DNA from: Nevskia sp043781855
Lineage (GTDB): Bacteria; Pseudomonadota; Gammaproteobacteria; Nevskiales; Nevskiaceae
Reading direction: 5' to 3'
DNA: 59,974 nucleotides
Assembly: GCA_043781855.1 (NCBI GenBank)
Contig: JAYWBB010000152.1
Location: 1 to 59,974 of the forward strand
Numbering within the stretch: the stretch's first letter is position 1; each line of letters begins with the position of its first letter. Position numbers and translations under genes: made by a program. Shown one piece after another: positions 45,170 to 53,645 of this stretch. The notes beneath the pieces were generated by a model that worked only from the letters and a program-made list of their open reading frames with translations, did no database searches and had not been told where the DNA came from.

Positions 45170-46210
45170 TTAAGCCTTTGACGCGGCCGCGACTTCCGCC
45201 GCGAAATCCATCGTCTTCTTCTCGATGCCCTCGCCGACCGCCAGGCGCACGAATCGCGCGACGCCGGCGTTTTTCGACTTCAGCAATTTTTCGATCGTCT
45301 GGTCCGGGTCCTTCACGAACGGCTGGCCCATGAGCGTGATCTCGGCCAGGAACTTGCGGATCTTGCCGTCGGCCATCTTGGCCAGGATCTCCGCCGGCTT
45401 GGCCTTGAACCCGCCACCGAAAGACTTGCGAATCTTGGCCAGGTCGGCGTTGAAGGCTTCCTGATCTTCCTTCGAGAGTTTGGCGAAGGTGCCGTCCTCG
45501 AGTTCCTTCTCCATCTCGGCAATGACCTTGGCCAGTTTTTTGGAGTCAGCCTTGTCGTCCATCTGCTCCTGCGCAATCGAGGCTTCGATCACGCGTTTTT
45601 CGGCTTCGATGTCGGCAGCCGGCACGGCCGTCGACTCGATGTAGCGCGGCTGGCTCGCAGCGACATGCATCGCGAGGTCTTTCGCCAGTTCGGTGTCACC
45701 TTTGCTCAGCGCGACGACGACGCCGATCTTGGTGCCGTGCATATAGTGCGCGAGCGCGCCACTGGCGCTCTGCACGACCTCGAAGCGACGCACGGTGATG
45801 TTCTCGCCGATCTTGGCGACCATGCTGCGGCGCATTTCCTCGATGGTCTGGCCCTCGGCGTTCTTGAGCGCGAGCAGATCGGCAAGCGTCGCCGGACGAT
45901 GCGCAAGTGCGGCCTTCGCGGCGGCATCGCCGAGCGCCTTGAAGTCGTCGCCCTTCGAGACGAAGTCGGTCTCGCTGTTGGTTTCGACCAGCGCGATCGC
46001 GTCGGCTCCGATGGCGATCGAAATAACGCCTTCGGCGGCGGTGCGGCTGCCCTTCTTGTCGGCCTTGGCCATGCCCTCGATGCGCAGCTTCTCGGCGGCC
46101 GAGTCGACATCGCCGCCGGTGGCTTCGAGCGCTTTCTTGCAATCGATCATGCCGGCGCCGGTGCGGTCGCGGAGTTCCTTGACGAGTGCGGCGGTAACGG
46201 GTGTGCTCAT
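45170..46210 (-). CDS. tsf: Elongation factor Ts with an S2-like insertion
   Basis: EF-Ts recycles EF-Tu-GDP. The 346-residue product is longer than E. coli EF-Ts (283). It has the UBA-like N-terminus (TAALVKELRDRTGAGMIDCK), the TDFVSKGDDF core contact, and the C-terminal GQPFVKDPDQTIEKLL and GEGIEKKTMDFAAEV. About 50 extra residues follow IAQEQM; their core (EMEKELEDGTFAKLSKEDQE and onward to RKSFGG) matches the coiled-coil hairpin of ribosomal protein S2 encoded next door. It follows rpsB across a gap that holds an inverted repeat. Confidence 0.96.
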   Translation of the reverse strand: MSTPVTAALVKELRDRTGAGMIDCKKALEATGGDVDSAAEKLRIEGMAKADKKGSRTAAEGVISIAIGADAIALVETNSETDFVSKGDDFKALGDAAAKAALAHRPATLADLLALKNAEGQTIEEMRRSMVAKIGENITVRRFEVVQSASGALAHYMHGTKIGVVVALSKGDTELAKDLAMHVAASQPRYIESTAVPAADIEAEKRVIEASIAQEQMDDKADSKKLAKVIAEMEKELEDGTFAKLSKEDQEAFNADLAKIRKSFGGGFKAKPAEILAKMADGKIRKFLAEITLMGQPFVKDPDQTIEKLLKSKNAGVARFVRLAVGEGIEKKTMDFAAEVAAASKA

Positions 46211-46249
46211 GGGAATAAACCTGTTGCGTTGTGAGGCATCTGTGAGTTC

Positions 46250-46366
46250 GAAAAGCGATTCTCACGCAGAGAACGCGGAGACGCAGAGAAAACAAAAGCC
46301 AAAGCTTTTCGGAAAAAGCTTTTTGCCGTTTTCTGCGCCTCCGCGTTCTCAGCGTGAGGAAAACGC
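46250..46366 (-). repeat. Large inverted repeat in the rpsB-tsf spacer
   Basis: Two arms of about 38-40 nt (about 46253-46293 and 46328-46366) are inverted copies built from ACGCAGAGAACGCGGAG-type sequence. On the minus strand they enclose a loop with an additional small palindrome (AAAAAGCTTTTTC-like, AAAGCTTT). Such a hairpin may act as a processing or attenuation site between rpsB and tsf. It is different in sequence from the GGAAACTG family. Confidence 0.8.
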
Positions 46367-46383
46367 TTCCAGCGCCGTACGTC

Positions 46384-47187
46384 TCAGGCGTCGGTGCGCT
46401 CGCCACGGCCGGGGGCCGGCTTGCGCGGGCGGCGCGGACGGGCCGGCGCGGTATTCTCGTCGGCCGGCGTCTGCGCGAATTCCTCGGCGCGGACGTTGAC
46501 AGTATTCGTGCCCCGGCCTTCGATGATCGCGTCGGCGATGCATTGGGCGTAGACCTTGATCGCGCGCGTCGCGTCGTCGTTGCCCGGGATCACGCAGCTG
46601 ATGCCTTCCGGATTGTTGTTGGTGTCGACCACGGCGATGACCGGAATGCCGAGTTTCTTCGCTTCCGAGACCGCGATGCTCTCGTAGCCGGTATCGATCA
46701 CGAACAGCGCGTCTGGCAACGCCGGCATGTCCTTGATGCCGCCGAGCGACTTGCGCAGCTTTCCCAGCTCGCGGGTGAAGGTCAGCTGTTCTTTCTTGGA
46801 GAGGCGACCGATGGTGCCATCCTCGACCTGCTTTTCCATCTCGTGCAGGCGCTTGATCGAGCCCTTGATGGTCTTGAAGTTGGTCAGCGTGCCGCCGAGC
46901 CAGCGCTGGCTGACGTGCGGCATGCCGGAGCGCGTCGCCTCATCGGCGACGGCGTCGCGTGCCGCCCGCTTGGTGCCGACGAACAGGATGCGACCGCCGT
47001 TGGCGGCGAGCTTGCCGGCAAAATTGCAGGCGTCCTTGAGCAGCGGCAACGTGTGCTCGAGGTTGATGATGTGAATCTTGTTGCGGTCGCCGAAGATGTA
47101 GGACTCCATCTTCGGGTTCCAGTAGCGAGTGCGGTGGCCGAAATGGACGCCGGCTTCGAGCAACTGGCGCATGGTGATGCTGGACAT
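46384..47187 (-). CDS. rpsB: Ribosomal protein S2
   Basis: S2 is a small-subunit protein on the solvent side near S1. The 267-residue product starts MSSITMRQLLEAGVHFGHRT and includes WNPKMESYIFGDRNKIHIINL, RWLGGTLTNFKTI and the coiled-coil hairpin EMEKQVEDGTIGRLSKKEQ, then PDALFVIDTGYE. The C-terminus is a basic Pro/Arg-rich tail. The ATG at 47187 has an AAGGAG site about 9 nt upstream. It heads the long minus-strand run. Confidence 0.98.
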   Translation of the reverse strand: MSSITMRQLLEAGVHFGHRTRYWNPKMESYIFGDRNKIHIINLEHTLPLLKDACNFAGKLAANGGRILFVGTKRAARDAVADEATRSGMPHVSQRWLGGTLTNFKTIKGSIKRLHEMEKQVEDGTIGRLSKKEQLTFTRELGKLRKSLGGIKDMPALPDALFVIDTGYESIAVSEAKKLGIPVIAVVDTNNNPEGISCVIPGNDDATRAIKVYAQCIADAIIEGRGTNTVNVRAEEFAQTPADENTAPARPRRPRKPAPGRGERTDA

Positions 47188-47214
47188 AGGTTGACGCTCC
47201 TTGGGTTGGGCTAA

Positions 47215-47276
47215 CCGCGTCGGTGGAATCCTTGGATCGGCAAGCCGATCGTGCGGACACCCAGGGACTGACGCGG
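47215..47276 (-). promoter_or_regulatory. Structured rpsB leader, candidate S2 autoregulatory element
   Basis: The rpsB 5' leader has a closing stem CCGCGTC/GACGCGG (47215-47221 with 47270-47276) around an inner hairpin GATCGGC-TT-GCCGATC (47235-47250). In gammaproteobacteria the rpsB-tsf operon is autoregulated by S2 binding to such a leader. This sequence has not been compared with the known family. Confidence 0.6.
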
Positions 47277-47341
47277 ATGGGATTCACATGAAGGGCTTAC
47301 AATCCGGCCCCTTCGTGCGTGATTGCCTTGCGGCGGCGCGC

Positions 47342-47370
47342 TTTATACCATATGCGCCCTTGCGGAACAA
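47342..47370 (-). promoter_or_regulatory. Candidate sigma-70 promoter of rpsB-tsf
   Basis: On the minus strand TTGTTC (47365-47370) and TATAAA (47342-47347) are separated by 17 nt, matching a good sigma-70 promoter. The transcript would begin about 145 nt before the rpsB ATG and include the structured leader. Predicted from sequence only. Confidence 0.65.
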
Positions 47371-47404
47371 TGGTTTCCGTACTTTCCGAGCACGATCTGC
47401 CCAC

Positions 47405-48190
47405 ATGACGGTCACCATCAAGAACCCCGCAGAGCAGGAACAGATGCGCGAGGCCGGCCGCGCCGCCGCGTCGGTGCTGACCATGATCGCGCCGCACGTC
47501 AAGGTCGGCGTGATGACCGAAGAACTCGACCGTCTTTGCCATGACTACATCGTCAACGAGCTGCAAGGTATCCCCGCGCCGCTGAACTACGGTGGCGGCG
47601 GCGGCCGGGCGCCATTCCCGAAGTCGATCTGCACTTCGGTCAATCATGTAGTCTGCCACGGCATTCCGGGCGCGAAGCAACTCAAGCGCGGCGACGTCCT
47701 CAACATCGATGTGACCGTGATCAAGGACGGTTGGCACGGCGACACCAGCCAGATGTTCTACACCGGCGAACCGAGCGTGCTCGCACGCCGCCTCACCGAC
47801 ACCACGCGCGAGGCGATGTTCGCCGGCATCCGCCAGGTTCGACCGGGCGCGAAGCTGGGTGACATCGGCGCGGCGGTGCAGACCGTCGCCGAGGCGCGCG
47901 GCTATTCCATCGTGCGTGACTACTGCGGCCACGGCATTGGCCGCATTTTCCACGAGGACCCGCAGGTGCTGCATTACGGCCGACCGGGAACCGGCATGGT
48001 GCTTGCTCCGGGAATGACGTTCACCATCGAGCCGATGCTCAACGCGGGCCGCGCCGAGGTAAAGCTGCTGCCTGATGGCTGGACCGTGGTCACCAAGGAT
48101 CATGCGCTGTCGGCACAATGGGAACACACCGTGCTGGTCACCGAAACCGGATACGAGATTCTGACCTTGCGTGAGGGTGAAACGGCTTGA
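47405..48190 (+). CDS. map: Methionine aminopeptidase (type I)
   Basis: Map removes the initiator methionine from nascent proteins. The 261-residue product has the dinuclear metal ligands in NIDVTVIKDGWHGDTSQ (two Asp), GHGIGRIFHEDP (His), TIEPML (Glu) and WEHTVLVTE (Glu), plus the substrate-binding His in VCHGIPG. The ATG at 47405 shows no clear Shine-Dalgarno site. It diverges from rpsB across a 217-nt gap that contains the rpsB leader and promoter, and precedes glnD. Confidence 0.96.
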   Translation: MTVTIKNPAEQEQMREAGRAAASVLTMIAPHVKVGVMTEELDRLCHDYIVNELQGIPAPLNYGGGGGRAPFPKSICTSVNHVVCHGIPGAKQLKRGDVLNIDVTVIKDGWHGDTSQMFYTGEPSVLARRLTDTTREAMFAGIRQVRPGAKLGDIGAAVQTVAEARGYSIVRDYCGHGIGRIFHEDPQVLHYGRPGTGMVLAPGMTFTIEPMLNAGRAEVKLLPDGWTVVTKDHALSAQWEHTVLVTETGYEILTLREGETA

Positions 48191-48390
48191 ACGACAGTTT
48201 CCAGCGGATAGTGGTCAGTTTCCGGAGAAGCGGGGAAAGCGGTTTCCAGTTTCCAGTGGTCAGTTGCCAGAGAAGTAAAAGCCATAGCTCACATCTTGCT
48301 TTTTTCTTCTCTGGCAACTGGAAACCAACAACTGGAAACTGGCGTTTACGCTTGTCTGGAAACTGGAAATCAACCACTGGAAACTGCCTC
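48191..48390 (+). repeat. Intercistronic GGAAACTG hairpin repeat, copy 4 (map-glnD), doubled
   Basis: The longest copy. Two CAGTTTCC-type upstream arms are followed by two GGAAACTG-type downstream arms, nested so that two long hairpins can form. The loop region contains AAAAGCC and CTTTTTT. The last arm ends about 9 nt before the glnD ATG, as at the hom, kdsA and dnaE copies. Confidence 0.85.
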
Positions 48391-48393
48391 TAA

Positions 48394-51084
48394 ATGGGCG
48401 CCGAAATCGAGTTGACCGAAGACGAGAGCGTCGCCGTCTTCTCCGCACGCCGGATCCGCAGCCGCCTTCGCGCCGACGCCGGCAAGCCGGTCCTGGCGTT
48501 CCGCAACACACTGACCTGGGGACGCGAGCGGCTCTCCGGACTATTCCACGAAGGCACGCCGGCCGACTCCTTGGTCCATGCGCGTGCCCACCTCGTCGAC
48601 GAAGTGCTTTGCGAAGCCTGGCAGCAATTCCTGCCCGAGCCGGCCACGGGCCTGTCGCTGATCGCGGTCGGCGGCTACGGCCGTGGCGAGTTGCTGCCGC
48701 ACTCCGACATCGACCTGCTGGTGCTCCACGACGAGCGCTCGCTGGAGTCGAACAAGACCCGGCTCGAACAATTCTTCGCGTTTCTCTGGGACATCGGTCT
48801 CGATGTCGGCAGCAGCGTACGTAACGTCGCGCAGTGCGCCGAGCTGGCTTCCGGTGACGTCACGGTCATCACCAACCTCATGGAATCGCGGCCGCTGGCT
48901 GGCGACAACCAGCTTTATGCGGCCCTCCAGGACGCGATGACGCCAGAGCATATGTGGCCGGTCGACGTGTTCTTTCGCGCGAAACTTGCCGAGCAGCAAT
49001 CACGGCATGACAAGTACGACGACAGCGCCTACAAACTCGAACCGAACGTCAAGGAAAGCCCGGGTGGATTGCGCGACATCCACACCGTCGCCTGGGTCGC
49101 GAAGCGCCACTTCGGCGCGCTGACCCTGACCGAACTACGCGAGCGCGGCTTCCTGACCAAGACCGAGTGCGACGAGTTGTTCGCCGGTCAGGATTTTCTC
49201 TGGCGCGTGCGCTTCGCGCTGCACATGATCACTGGCCGCCATGAGGACCGCCTGCTGTTCGATCACCAGATCAAGCTGGCCGCGCTGTTCGGCTATGTCG
49301 ATCAGGACCGCAATCGCGGCGTCGAGCAATTCATGCAGCTCTACTACCGCACGATCAAGGCGCTCTCCTGCCTCAACGACATGCTGTTGCAGCTGTTCGA
49401 GGAAGCGATTCTCGGCAAGGGCCAGACCGCCGAGACCAAGCCCCTGAATTCGCGCTTCGCATTGCGCAACAACTACATCGAGGCACGCGCCGACGATGTC
49501 TTCCAGAAGCAACCCTCGGCGCTGATCGAAATCTTCGCGCTGATGCAGGAAGATCAGAAGATCGAAGGCATCACGACCGCCACGCTGCGCCTGATCCGGC
49601 GCGATCGTCGCCTGATCGACGACGCCGTGCGCGCCGATGTGCGCACGCGCAGCCTGTTCATCGGCATGTTCGGCGAAGGTAGCGGACTGACTCGCGCGCT
49701 GCGGCGCATGAACCGTTACGGCGTGCTCGGCCGGTATCTGCCGATCTTCGGCGGGATCATCGGCCACATGCAGTACGACCTGTTCCATACGCTGACGGTC
49801 GACGAACACACGCTGTACCTGGTGCGCAATCTGCGTCGCATGGCGATGGCGCGCTTCCGCCACGAGCTGCCGTTTTTCAGTGAGATCATGGACCGTGTGG
49901 CGCGGCCCGATCTGCTCTACATCGCCGGCCTGTTCCACGATCTCGGCAAGGGCAGTGGCGGTGATCATTCGACAGTCGGCGCCGTCGAAGCCGAGAAATT
50001 CTGCCTCGATCATGGCCTGTCCCACACCGATGCCGAGCTGATCTCCTGGCTGGTCCGCAACCATCTGCTGATGTCGCTGACCGCGCAGCGGCAGGACATC
50101 AGCAATCCCGACATCGTCGCCGCGTTCGCGGAAAAAGTCGGCGATCGCAGCCGGCTCGAATATCTGTTGCTGCTGACCGCCGCCGATATCCGCGCGACGA
50201 ATCCCGCGCTGTGGAATTCCTGGCGCGAAAGTCTGCTGCGCGAGCTGTATCACAGCACCGGCCGCGCGCTCGACCGCGGCCTGGACAATCCGGTCAGCAG
50301 CGACGAGCGCGTGATCGAACAACGGCGCGCCGCGCGCGCCCTGCTCAAGATCGGCAGCATCGACGAAGCCCGATTCGAAGCGGTCTGGGCGCGTTTCGAC
50401 CGCGATTACTTCCTGCGCCATTCGCCGGCCGAACTCGCCTGGCATCTGCCGGCGATATGCAGCGCCGCCGAAGACAGCCTGCCGCTGATCCTCGTCGACA
50501 TGCTCGACGGTCGCGGCACCACCGTATTTGTCTACACGCGCGACCGCGATCACTTGTTCGGACTTTCGACCGGCGTGCTCGCGAAACTCGGCCTCAACAT
50601 TCTCGACGCGCGCATCAACACCACGGCCGACGGCTACGCGCTCGACTCTTTCGTGGTCATGGAAAGCGATGGCAAGCCGATCGAGAGCGCGCACCGTTAC
50701 GGCGAGATCGCCGAGGCGCTGCGCCGCGTGCTCGGCAATCCCGAGATCTCCGTGGTCGACGTCAACCGTCGCCGCCCGACCCGGCTCAAGCATTTCGACA
50801 CGCCGACCACGGTCTACTTCAGCCAGGACACCGCGCGCAGCCGCACGGTGATCGAGCTGGTCACGGCCGATCAACCGGGCCTGCTGTCGCTGATCGGTCG
50901 CGTCTTCCACAAACGCGGCATTCTGCTCGACGCCGCGAAGATCGCGACGATCGGCGAGCGCGCCGAGGACGTGTTCTACGTCACCGACCGCGCACACAAG
51001 CCGATCACGGCGGAGAAAGCGCTCGACGATCTGCGCGAAGTGCTGATCCGCACGCTGAGCAATCCCGAATCTACCGGCAAATAA
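48394..51084 (+). CDS. glnD: [Protein-PII] uridylyltransferase / uridylyl-removing enzyme
   Basis: GlnD senses glutamine and modifies PII proteins to control nitrogen assimilation. The 896-residue product has the expected four-part layout: a nucleotidyltransferase domain with GGYGRGELLPHSDIDLLVL (aspartate pair), a helical region, an HD hydrolase domain with LFHDLGKGSGGDHS, and two C-terminal ACT domains (about residues 710-890). The ATG at 48394 lies just after the hairpin repeat, with no better ribosome-binding site than GGAAACTG. dapD follows after 6 nt. Confidence 0.95.
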   Translation: MGAEIELTEDESVAVFSARRIRSRLRADAGKPVLAFRNTLTWGRERLSGLFHEGTPADSLVHARAHLVDEVLCEAWQQFLPEPATGLSLIAVGGYGRGELLPHSDIDLLVLHDERSLESNKTRLEQFFAFLWDIGLDVGSSVRNVAQCAELASGDVTVITNLMESRPLAGDNQLYAALQDAMTPEHMWPVDVFFRAKLAEQQSRHDKYDDSAYKLEPNVKESPGGLRDIHTVAWVAKRHFGALTLTELRERGFLTKTECDELFAGQDFLWRVRFALHMITGRHEDRLLFDHQIKLAALFGYVDQDRNRGVEQFMQLYYRTIKALSCLNDMLLQLFEEAILGKGQTAETKPLNSRFALRNNYIEARADDVFQKQPSALIEIFALMQEDQKIEGITTATLRLIRRDRRLIDDAVRADVRTRSLFIGMFGEGSGLTRALRRMNRYGVLGRYLPIFGGIIGHMQYDLFHTLTVDEHTLYLVRNLRRMAMARFRHELPFFSEIMDRVARPDLLYIAGLFHDLGKGSGGDHSTVGAVEAEKFCLDHGLSHTDAELISWLVRNHLLMSLTAQRQDISNPDIVAAFAEKVGDRSRLEYLLLLTAADIRATNPALWNSWRESLLRELYHSTGRALDRGLDNPVSSDERVIEQRRAARALLKIGSIDEARFEAVWARFDRDYFLRHSPAELAWHLPAICSAAEDSLPLILVDMLDGRGTTVFVYTRDRDHLFGLSTGVLAKLGLNILDARINTTADGYALDSFVVMESDGKPIESAHRYGEIAEALRRVLGNPEISVVDVNRRRPTRLKHFDTPTTVYFSQDTARSRTVIELVTADQPGLLSLIGRVFHKRGILLDAAKIATIGERAEDVFYVTDRAHKPITAEKALDDLREVLIRTLSNPESTGK

Positions 51085-51090
51085 AAACGA

Positions 51091-51912
51091 ATGAACAAGA
51101 CTGAACTGCGCGTGATCGTCGAACACGCCTGGGAAAAGCGCACCACGCTGGACGCCTCCGAAAGCCACGTCCGCAATGCGATCGAGGCCTGCATCGAATT
51201 GCTCGACAAGGGCGAAGCCCGCGTCGCCGAGCCGGCCGACTCCGGCTGGGTCGTCAACGAGTGGCTCAAGAAAGCCGTGCTGCTGTACTTCCGTCTGCAC
51301 GACAACGCGATCGTCGAGATGGGCCCGCTGATGGGCTACGACAAGATTCCGCTGAAGTTCGAGGGCTGGACCGAAGCGCAATTCAAGGCACAGGGCGCGC
51401 GTATCGTCGCACCGGCCTGTGTACGACGCGGCGCTTACATCGCTCCGGGCGCGGTGCTGACGCCGAGCTTCGTCAATATCGGCGGTTACGTCGGCCGCGG
51501 CACGATGGTCGATACCTGGGCCACGGTCGGCTCCTGCGCACAGATCGGCGCGAACGTGCATCTTTCTGGCGGCGTCGGTATCGGCGGCGTGCTCGAACCG
51601 CTGCAGGCGAGCCCGACGATCATCGAGGACGACTGCTTCATCGGCGCGCGTTCAGAGATCGTCGAAGGCGTGATCGTCGAGAAAGGTGCGGTGATTTCGA
51701 TGGGCGTCTTCATCGGTCAATCGACCCCGATCTACGACCGCGAGACCGCTACGATTTCCTACGGTCGCGTCCCCGCCGGCTCGGTCGTCGTCGCCGGATC
51801 GTTACCGAAGGACGGCGGCCGCTACAACCTTAACTGCGCAGTGATCGTCAAGCGCGTGGACGCGCAGACCCGCGCCAAGGTCGGCATCAATGCGCTGCTG
51901 CGCGACCTTTAG
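51091..51912 (+). CDS. dapD: 2,3,4,5-tetrahydropyridine-2,6-dicarboxylate N-succinyltransferase
   Basis: DapD transfers succinyl from CoA to tetrahydrodipicolinate in lysine and peptidoglycan precursor synthesis. The 273-residue trimeric enzyme has an N-terminal helical domain and a left-handed beta-helix, with GYVGRGTMVDTWATVGS, EDDCFIGARSEIVEG and GAVISMGVFIGQST. It starts 6 nt after glnD, as in many gammaproteobacteria. The next enzyme but one in the pathway, dapE, is at 56745. A degenerate fragment of a dapD copy is found at 53646-53705. Confidence 0.97.
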   Translation: MNKTELRVIVEHAWEKRTTLDASESHVRNAIEACIELLDKGEARVAEPADSGWVVNEWLKKAVLLYFRLHDNAIVEMGPLMGYDKIPLKFEGWTEAQFKAQGARIVAPACVRRGAYIAPGAVLTPSFVNIGGYVGRGTMVDTWATVGSCAQIGANVHLSGGVGIGGVLEPLQASPTIIEDDCFIGARSEIVEGVIVEKGAVISMGVFIGQSTPIYDRETATISYGRVPAGSVVVAGSLPKDGGRYNLNCAVIVKRVDAQTRAKVGINALLRDL

Positions 51913-51953
51913 GGCGTCGGCGAGTCATCGGCAAGATCCCGCAACGAACGACG

Positions 51954-51982
51954 TCGACGGGCCGCTGAGAACGGCCCGTCGA
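51954..51982 (+). terminator. Hairpin after dapD
   Basis: An 11-bp perfect stem TCGACGGGCCG/CGGCCCGTCGA with a 7-nt loop lies 42 nt after the dapD stop, between convergent genes. The U-tract is weak. It may end both the glnD-dapD transcript and the opposing one. Confidence 0.6.
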
Positions 51983-52018
51983 TGTTACCCGCGTGACGCT
52001 GGCGCGGGGTTTCCGCCG

Positions 52019-53455
52019 TTAGCGCAGATCGCCGTCCGAGCCGGTCGACGCCGGCACCGAGGGGTTCACCGCAGTGATGCGCCCGCTCAGCACCCAAGCG
52101 CGCTGACTCGGCGCGAAGCGCGGTTGCAGCAGACCGTCGTTGATTTCGCGAGTCACCGCGATGCGGTTGAACGCAGTCGCTGGCAGATAGAGTCGATCGT
52201 TGGTCTGGTTTCCGTCGGAGAAGTTTTCGAGATCGACTTCGATGAATGACAGCACGCCGTCAGCGTTCTCGTCGAGACGCGCCACTTCCTGGGCGTAGGC
52301 ATCGAAGAGGCGCTGCTTGAGATCGTGCACCGAGGGCTCGAACGAGACCGGGCGGGCATAAGCATCAAGCAGGATTTCGTTGGCGAGCCCGCTCGGGATG
52401 AAGCGCAGGCGCTTTTCCTTGTGAGCGTCGTTGTTGACCATCGGCCGGTCGATGTCGCTGAGGCTGACGTTGGCGCCGCGATCCGGATCGCGCGGATTAT
52501 CCGGGTTGTCGCCTTCCAGCCGCGGGTCGTTGGTGATCCCGGATGGCCCCGAGCCAGGCACGACTGACGAGCGCGCGCCGATCTGCCCGGCCTCGAACGT
52601 GCCGGCAATGCCGCCGGTGAACGGCAACTCGTATGGCGGCGGTACCCAGTCGGTGTACTCGTTGAACTCCCAATACGAGTGGCAATCGCTCTGCTGCATG
52701 CAGTTATAGGCGCCGAGGCTGAGCTGGATCGGTACGAGATTCGACTGTGCATCGGGAAAATGGTCAGCGCCACTCGGCAGACGCGGCTGGTTGCCGTCGG
52801 TGGTGAAAGTGCGGCCCGGACGGTTGTTGCGGACGCCGCGCGCGAGGATCGCGGCGGCATCAGCCGCCGTCATGGTGCCGAACTGCGCGCCGCTACCGTC
52901 GCTGCGTGGCGGAGCGACTGGCGGCACTATCAGGTCGTGGATCAGCCAGCCCTCGTACCAGCCGGACTCATTGTTGATGACGAACAGACCAGAGATATCA
53001 GTGAACATGTCGATGAACGCACCGGGGTTGTTTGGATCGGTCGGCAGTCCGGGTTTCGGCTCCAGCACCACGCGCACCGCGCCGAACGTCGGCTTGTCGC
53101 CGTTAGGGCCGGTCGCGGTCGGTATCGCGCCGTCGTTGATGCCCGGAATCGTCGTGGTGAAGACGTTCGGCTGGAAATCCCTCGTATTGAGCAGGTAATA
53201 CTGGAAGAGCTGGCTCGGCGGCGCGGCCTCGGAGAAGGCCTGCATCGGCGGATAGGTACTCGGGCGATGCGCCAGGTCGTCGAGTCGTTTCTTGAGCGTG
53301 TCCGGCAGATTGACGATGTCGCCGCGCGAGGTGAAATCGTCCGCCAGCGCGCCGCTGTCGAAACCAGCCGCGAGCACGGCAGCGAAGCAGCCTGCGGCCG
53401 TCGCGATTCTGAGCGACGCACTGCGTCGGCCGTGTGAAACAGAGAAATTTCGCAT
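52019..53455 (-). CDS. Secreted protein of unknown function with an EF-hand-like loop
   Basis: I do not recognise the family of this 478-residue protein. The ATG at 53455 has a strong GGAGG site. A signal peptide with basic SHGRRSAS and a hydrophobic stretch ends near ALADD (about residue 40). The mature protein has no transmembrane helices. It includes many Pro/Gly/Asp-rich loops, a YNCMQQSDCHSYWEF segment with two Cys, and near the C-terminus DENADGVLSFIE (coded by 52238-52273), which matches the 12-residue calcium-binding EF-hand loop. It is convergent with dapD and divergent from the CFA-like gene. Surface or periplasmic location is likely; the function is unknown. Confidence 0.8.
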   Translation of the reverse strand: MRNFSVSHGRRSASLRIATAAGCFAAVLAAGFDSGALADDFTSRGDIVNLPDTLKKRLDDLAHRPSTYPPMQAFSEAAPPSQLFQYYLLNTRDFQPNVFTTTIPGINDGAIPTATGPNGDKPTFGAVRVVLEPKPGLPTDPNNPGAFIDMFTDISGLFVINNESGWYEGWLIHDLIVPPVAPPRSDGSGAQFGTMTAADAAAILARGVRNNRPGRTFTTDGNQPRLPSGADHFPDAQSNLVPIQLSLGAYNCMQQSDCHSYWEFNEYTDWVPPPYELPFTGGIAGTFEAGQIGARSSVVPGSGPSGITNDPRLEGDNPDNPRDPDRGANVSLSDIDRPMVNNDAHKEKRLRFIPSGLANEILLDAYARPVSFEPSVHDLKQRLFDAYAQEVARLDENADGVLSFIEVDLENFSDGNQTNDRLYLPATAFNRIAVTREINDGLLQPRFAPSQRAWVLSGRITAVNPSVPASTGSDGDLR

Positions 53456-53645
53456 GATGATGTCCTCCGTCTGGCGTATCGAGGTCACGGCTGCTGCAAT
53501 CGCGCGCACTGCACCCGCGCCATTGCCAGCTGGACGCAGAACAGGAGTTCTGTCCCAGTGAGTGCCATGAATCAGTCCGGAAGTTGCTGGTCACGAAAAA
53601 AAGTGCGGGAACAACCGCGTCGTCGGCGTGCACTCGAAAGGCATC

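Noticed and set aside
49135..51561. 808-codon minus-strand frame opposite glnD and dapD
   Set aside because: Mirrors the codon pattern of glnD/dapD, has no motifs, and both sense genes are secure.
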